8,047 nt of DNA from Paraglaciecola arctica. GTDB taxonomy: Bacteria; Pseudomonadota; Gammaproteobacteria; Enterobacterales; Alteromonadaceae. The notes below the pieces were generated by a model that saw nothing but the letters and a program-made list of their open reading frames with translations, did not search any database and had not been told where the DNA came from. The position numbers and the translations under genes are program-made. The number at the start of each line of letters is the position of its first letter. Position 1 is the stretch's first letter. The DNA is taken from contig QIJM01000013.1 of assembly GCA_003232445.1 (NCBI GenBank), forward strand, positions 1-8,047. Reading direction: 5' to 3'. Below are positions 7,718-8,047 of this stretch, piece by piece.

Positions 7718-7743
7718 AAAGAGAGAGGGATCCTCTTTTTTTT
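7718..7743 (+). terminator. Intrinsic terminator of the small gene, probably bidirectional with fadJ
   Basis: AGAGG (7724-7728) pairs with CCTCT (7732-7736) around loop GAT and is followed by eight consecutive T (7736-7743). The stem can extend outward by A-T and G-T pairs between 7718-7723 and the T-run. It is a textbook rho-independent terminator for plus-strand transcription of the 51-aa gene. On the minus strand the same stem is preceded by A8 and followed by CTTTGATTTTT, so it may also stop fadJ transcripts. Confidence 0.8.
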
Positions 7744-7755
7744 ATGCCCAAAATA

Positions 7756-7769
7756 AAGTACTGCTACTT
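7756..7769 (-). other. Small hairpin just downstream of fadJ
   Basis: On the minus strand, shortly after the fadJ stop, AAGTA pairs with TACTT around loop GCAG and is followed by TATTTTG. The 5-bp AT-rich stem is weak for a terminator on its own; with the stronger hairpin at 7718-7743 it may help end fadJ transcription. Confidence 0.25.
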
Positions 7770-7781
7770 GTATCGACTCTT

Positions 7782-8047
7782 TTAGTAAAAGGAGCGTCCT
7801 TCTTCAGCCATTTTTTTCAAACTAACAGCTGGTGTAAATTTATCTCCAAGTAACCCTTGATAATGTTCTAACCTAGCCACTACATGAGCGATGCCTAAGG
7901 TATGCATATAACGGAAAGGGCCTCCTAAAAATGGTGGGAAACCTATGCCGAATATGGCGCCAATATCGCCATCACGGGCATTACGCACAACGCCTTCGTC
8001 TAAACACATAGCCGCTTCATTCAACATCAATAACACACAACGCTCGG
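7782..8047 (-). CDS. fadJ: FadJ, fatty-acid oxidation multifunctional subunit alpha, C-terminal part only
   Basis: On the minus strand the frame is open from the right edge to the TAA at 7782-7784, showing the last 87 residues (ERCVLLMLNEAAMCLDEG at the edge, ending EEGRSFY). FadJ joins enoyl-CoA hydratase and 3-hydroxyacyl-CoA dehydrogenase activities and partners with the thiolase FadI in beta-oxidation. What is visible is the end of the C-terminal 3-hydroxyacyl-CoA dehydrogenase domain: the segment RDGDIGAIFGIGFPPFLGG followed by PFRY is the conserved signature, and RFTP-like KFTPAVSLKKMAEEG follows as in E. coli FadJ. This part resembles FadJ more than FadB as I recall them, but the N-terminal hydratase domain is outside the window. 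The GTG at 8036 is internal, not the start. The gene is convergent with the small gene at 7467, with a probable shared terminator between them. Confidence 0.9.
   Translation of the reverse strand, partial: ERCVLLMLNEAAMCLDEGVVRNARDGDIGAIFGIGFPPFLGGPFRYMHTLGIAHVVARLEHYQGLLGDKFTPAVSLKKMAEEGRSFY

Overview
The window looks like a chromosomal segment of a marine gammaproteobacterium, most likely of the order Alteromonadales (Alteromonas/Paraglaciecola-like). This is inferred from the moderate-to-low GC content, the FadJ C-terminus close to the enterobacterial type, the insulinase-like M16 protease and the large propeller-GGDEF-EAL protein. No database search was possible, so the taxonomic call is tentative.

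Layout from left to right. (1) 1-2571, plus strand: most of a large insulinase/pitrilysin-type M16 metallopeptidase whose N-terminus, with the HxxEH zinc motif, lies off the left edge. (2) 2572-2752: a 181-bp gap with small overlapping inverted repeats and a possible 15-codon leader ORF just before the next start. (3) 2753-7257, plus strand: one very large gene for a membrane-anchored sensor of cyclic di-GMP turnover. Its order is signal peptide, fourteen Reg_prop beta-propeller blades, Y_Y_Y domain, transmembrane helix, two PAS domains, GGDEF and EAL. In this sequence it is split by a single frame change between about 3358 and 3397 into a 215-codon front part and a roughly 1,297-codon rear part. 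(4) 7258-7466: a 209-bp gap with no clear terminator for the upstream gene, ending in an 11-bp tandem repeat just before a good ribosome binding site. (5) 7467-7622, plus strand: a 51-aa small protein with a hydrophobic, signal-peptide-like N-terminus. It is followed by two stem-loops and a T8 intrinsic terminator. (6) 7782-8047, minus strand: the C-terminal 87 residues of FadJ, the fatty-acid oxidation multifunctional subunit, convergent with the small gene and running off the right edge.

The genes do not form an obvious pathway. The protease and FadJ are housekeeping functions. The sensor would detect an extracytoplasmic signal through its double propeller and pass it across the membrane to cyclic-di-GMP synthesis and breakdown domains whose catalytic motifs all look intact. 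The least ordinary items are the frameshift in this sensor and the short putative exported peptide with its structured 3' untranslated region.
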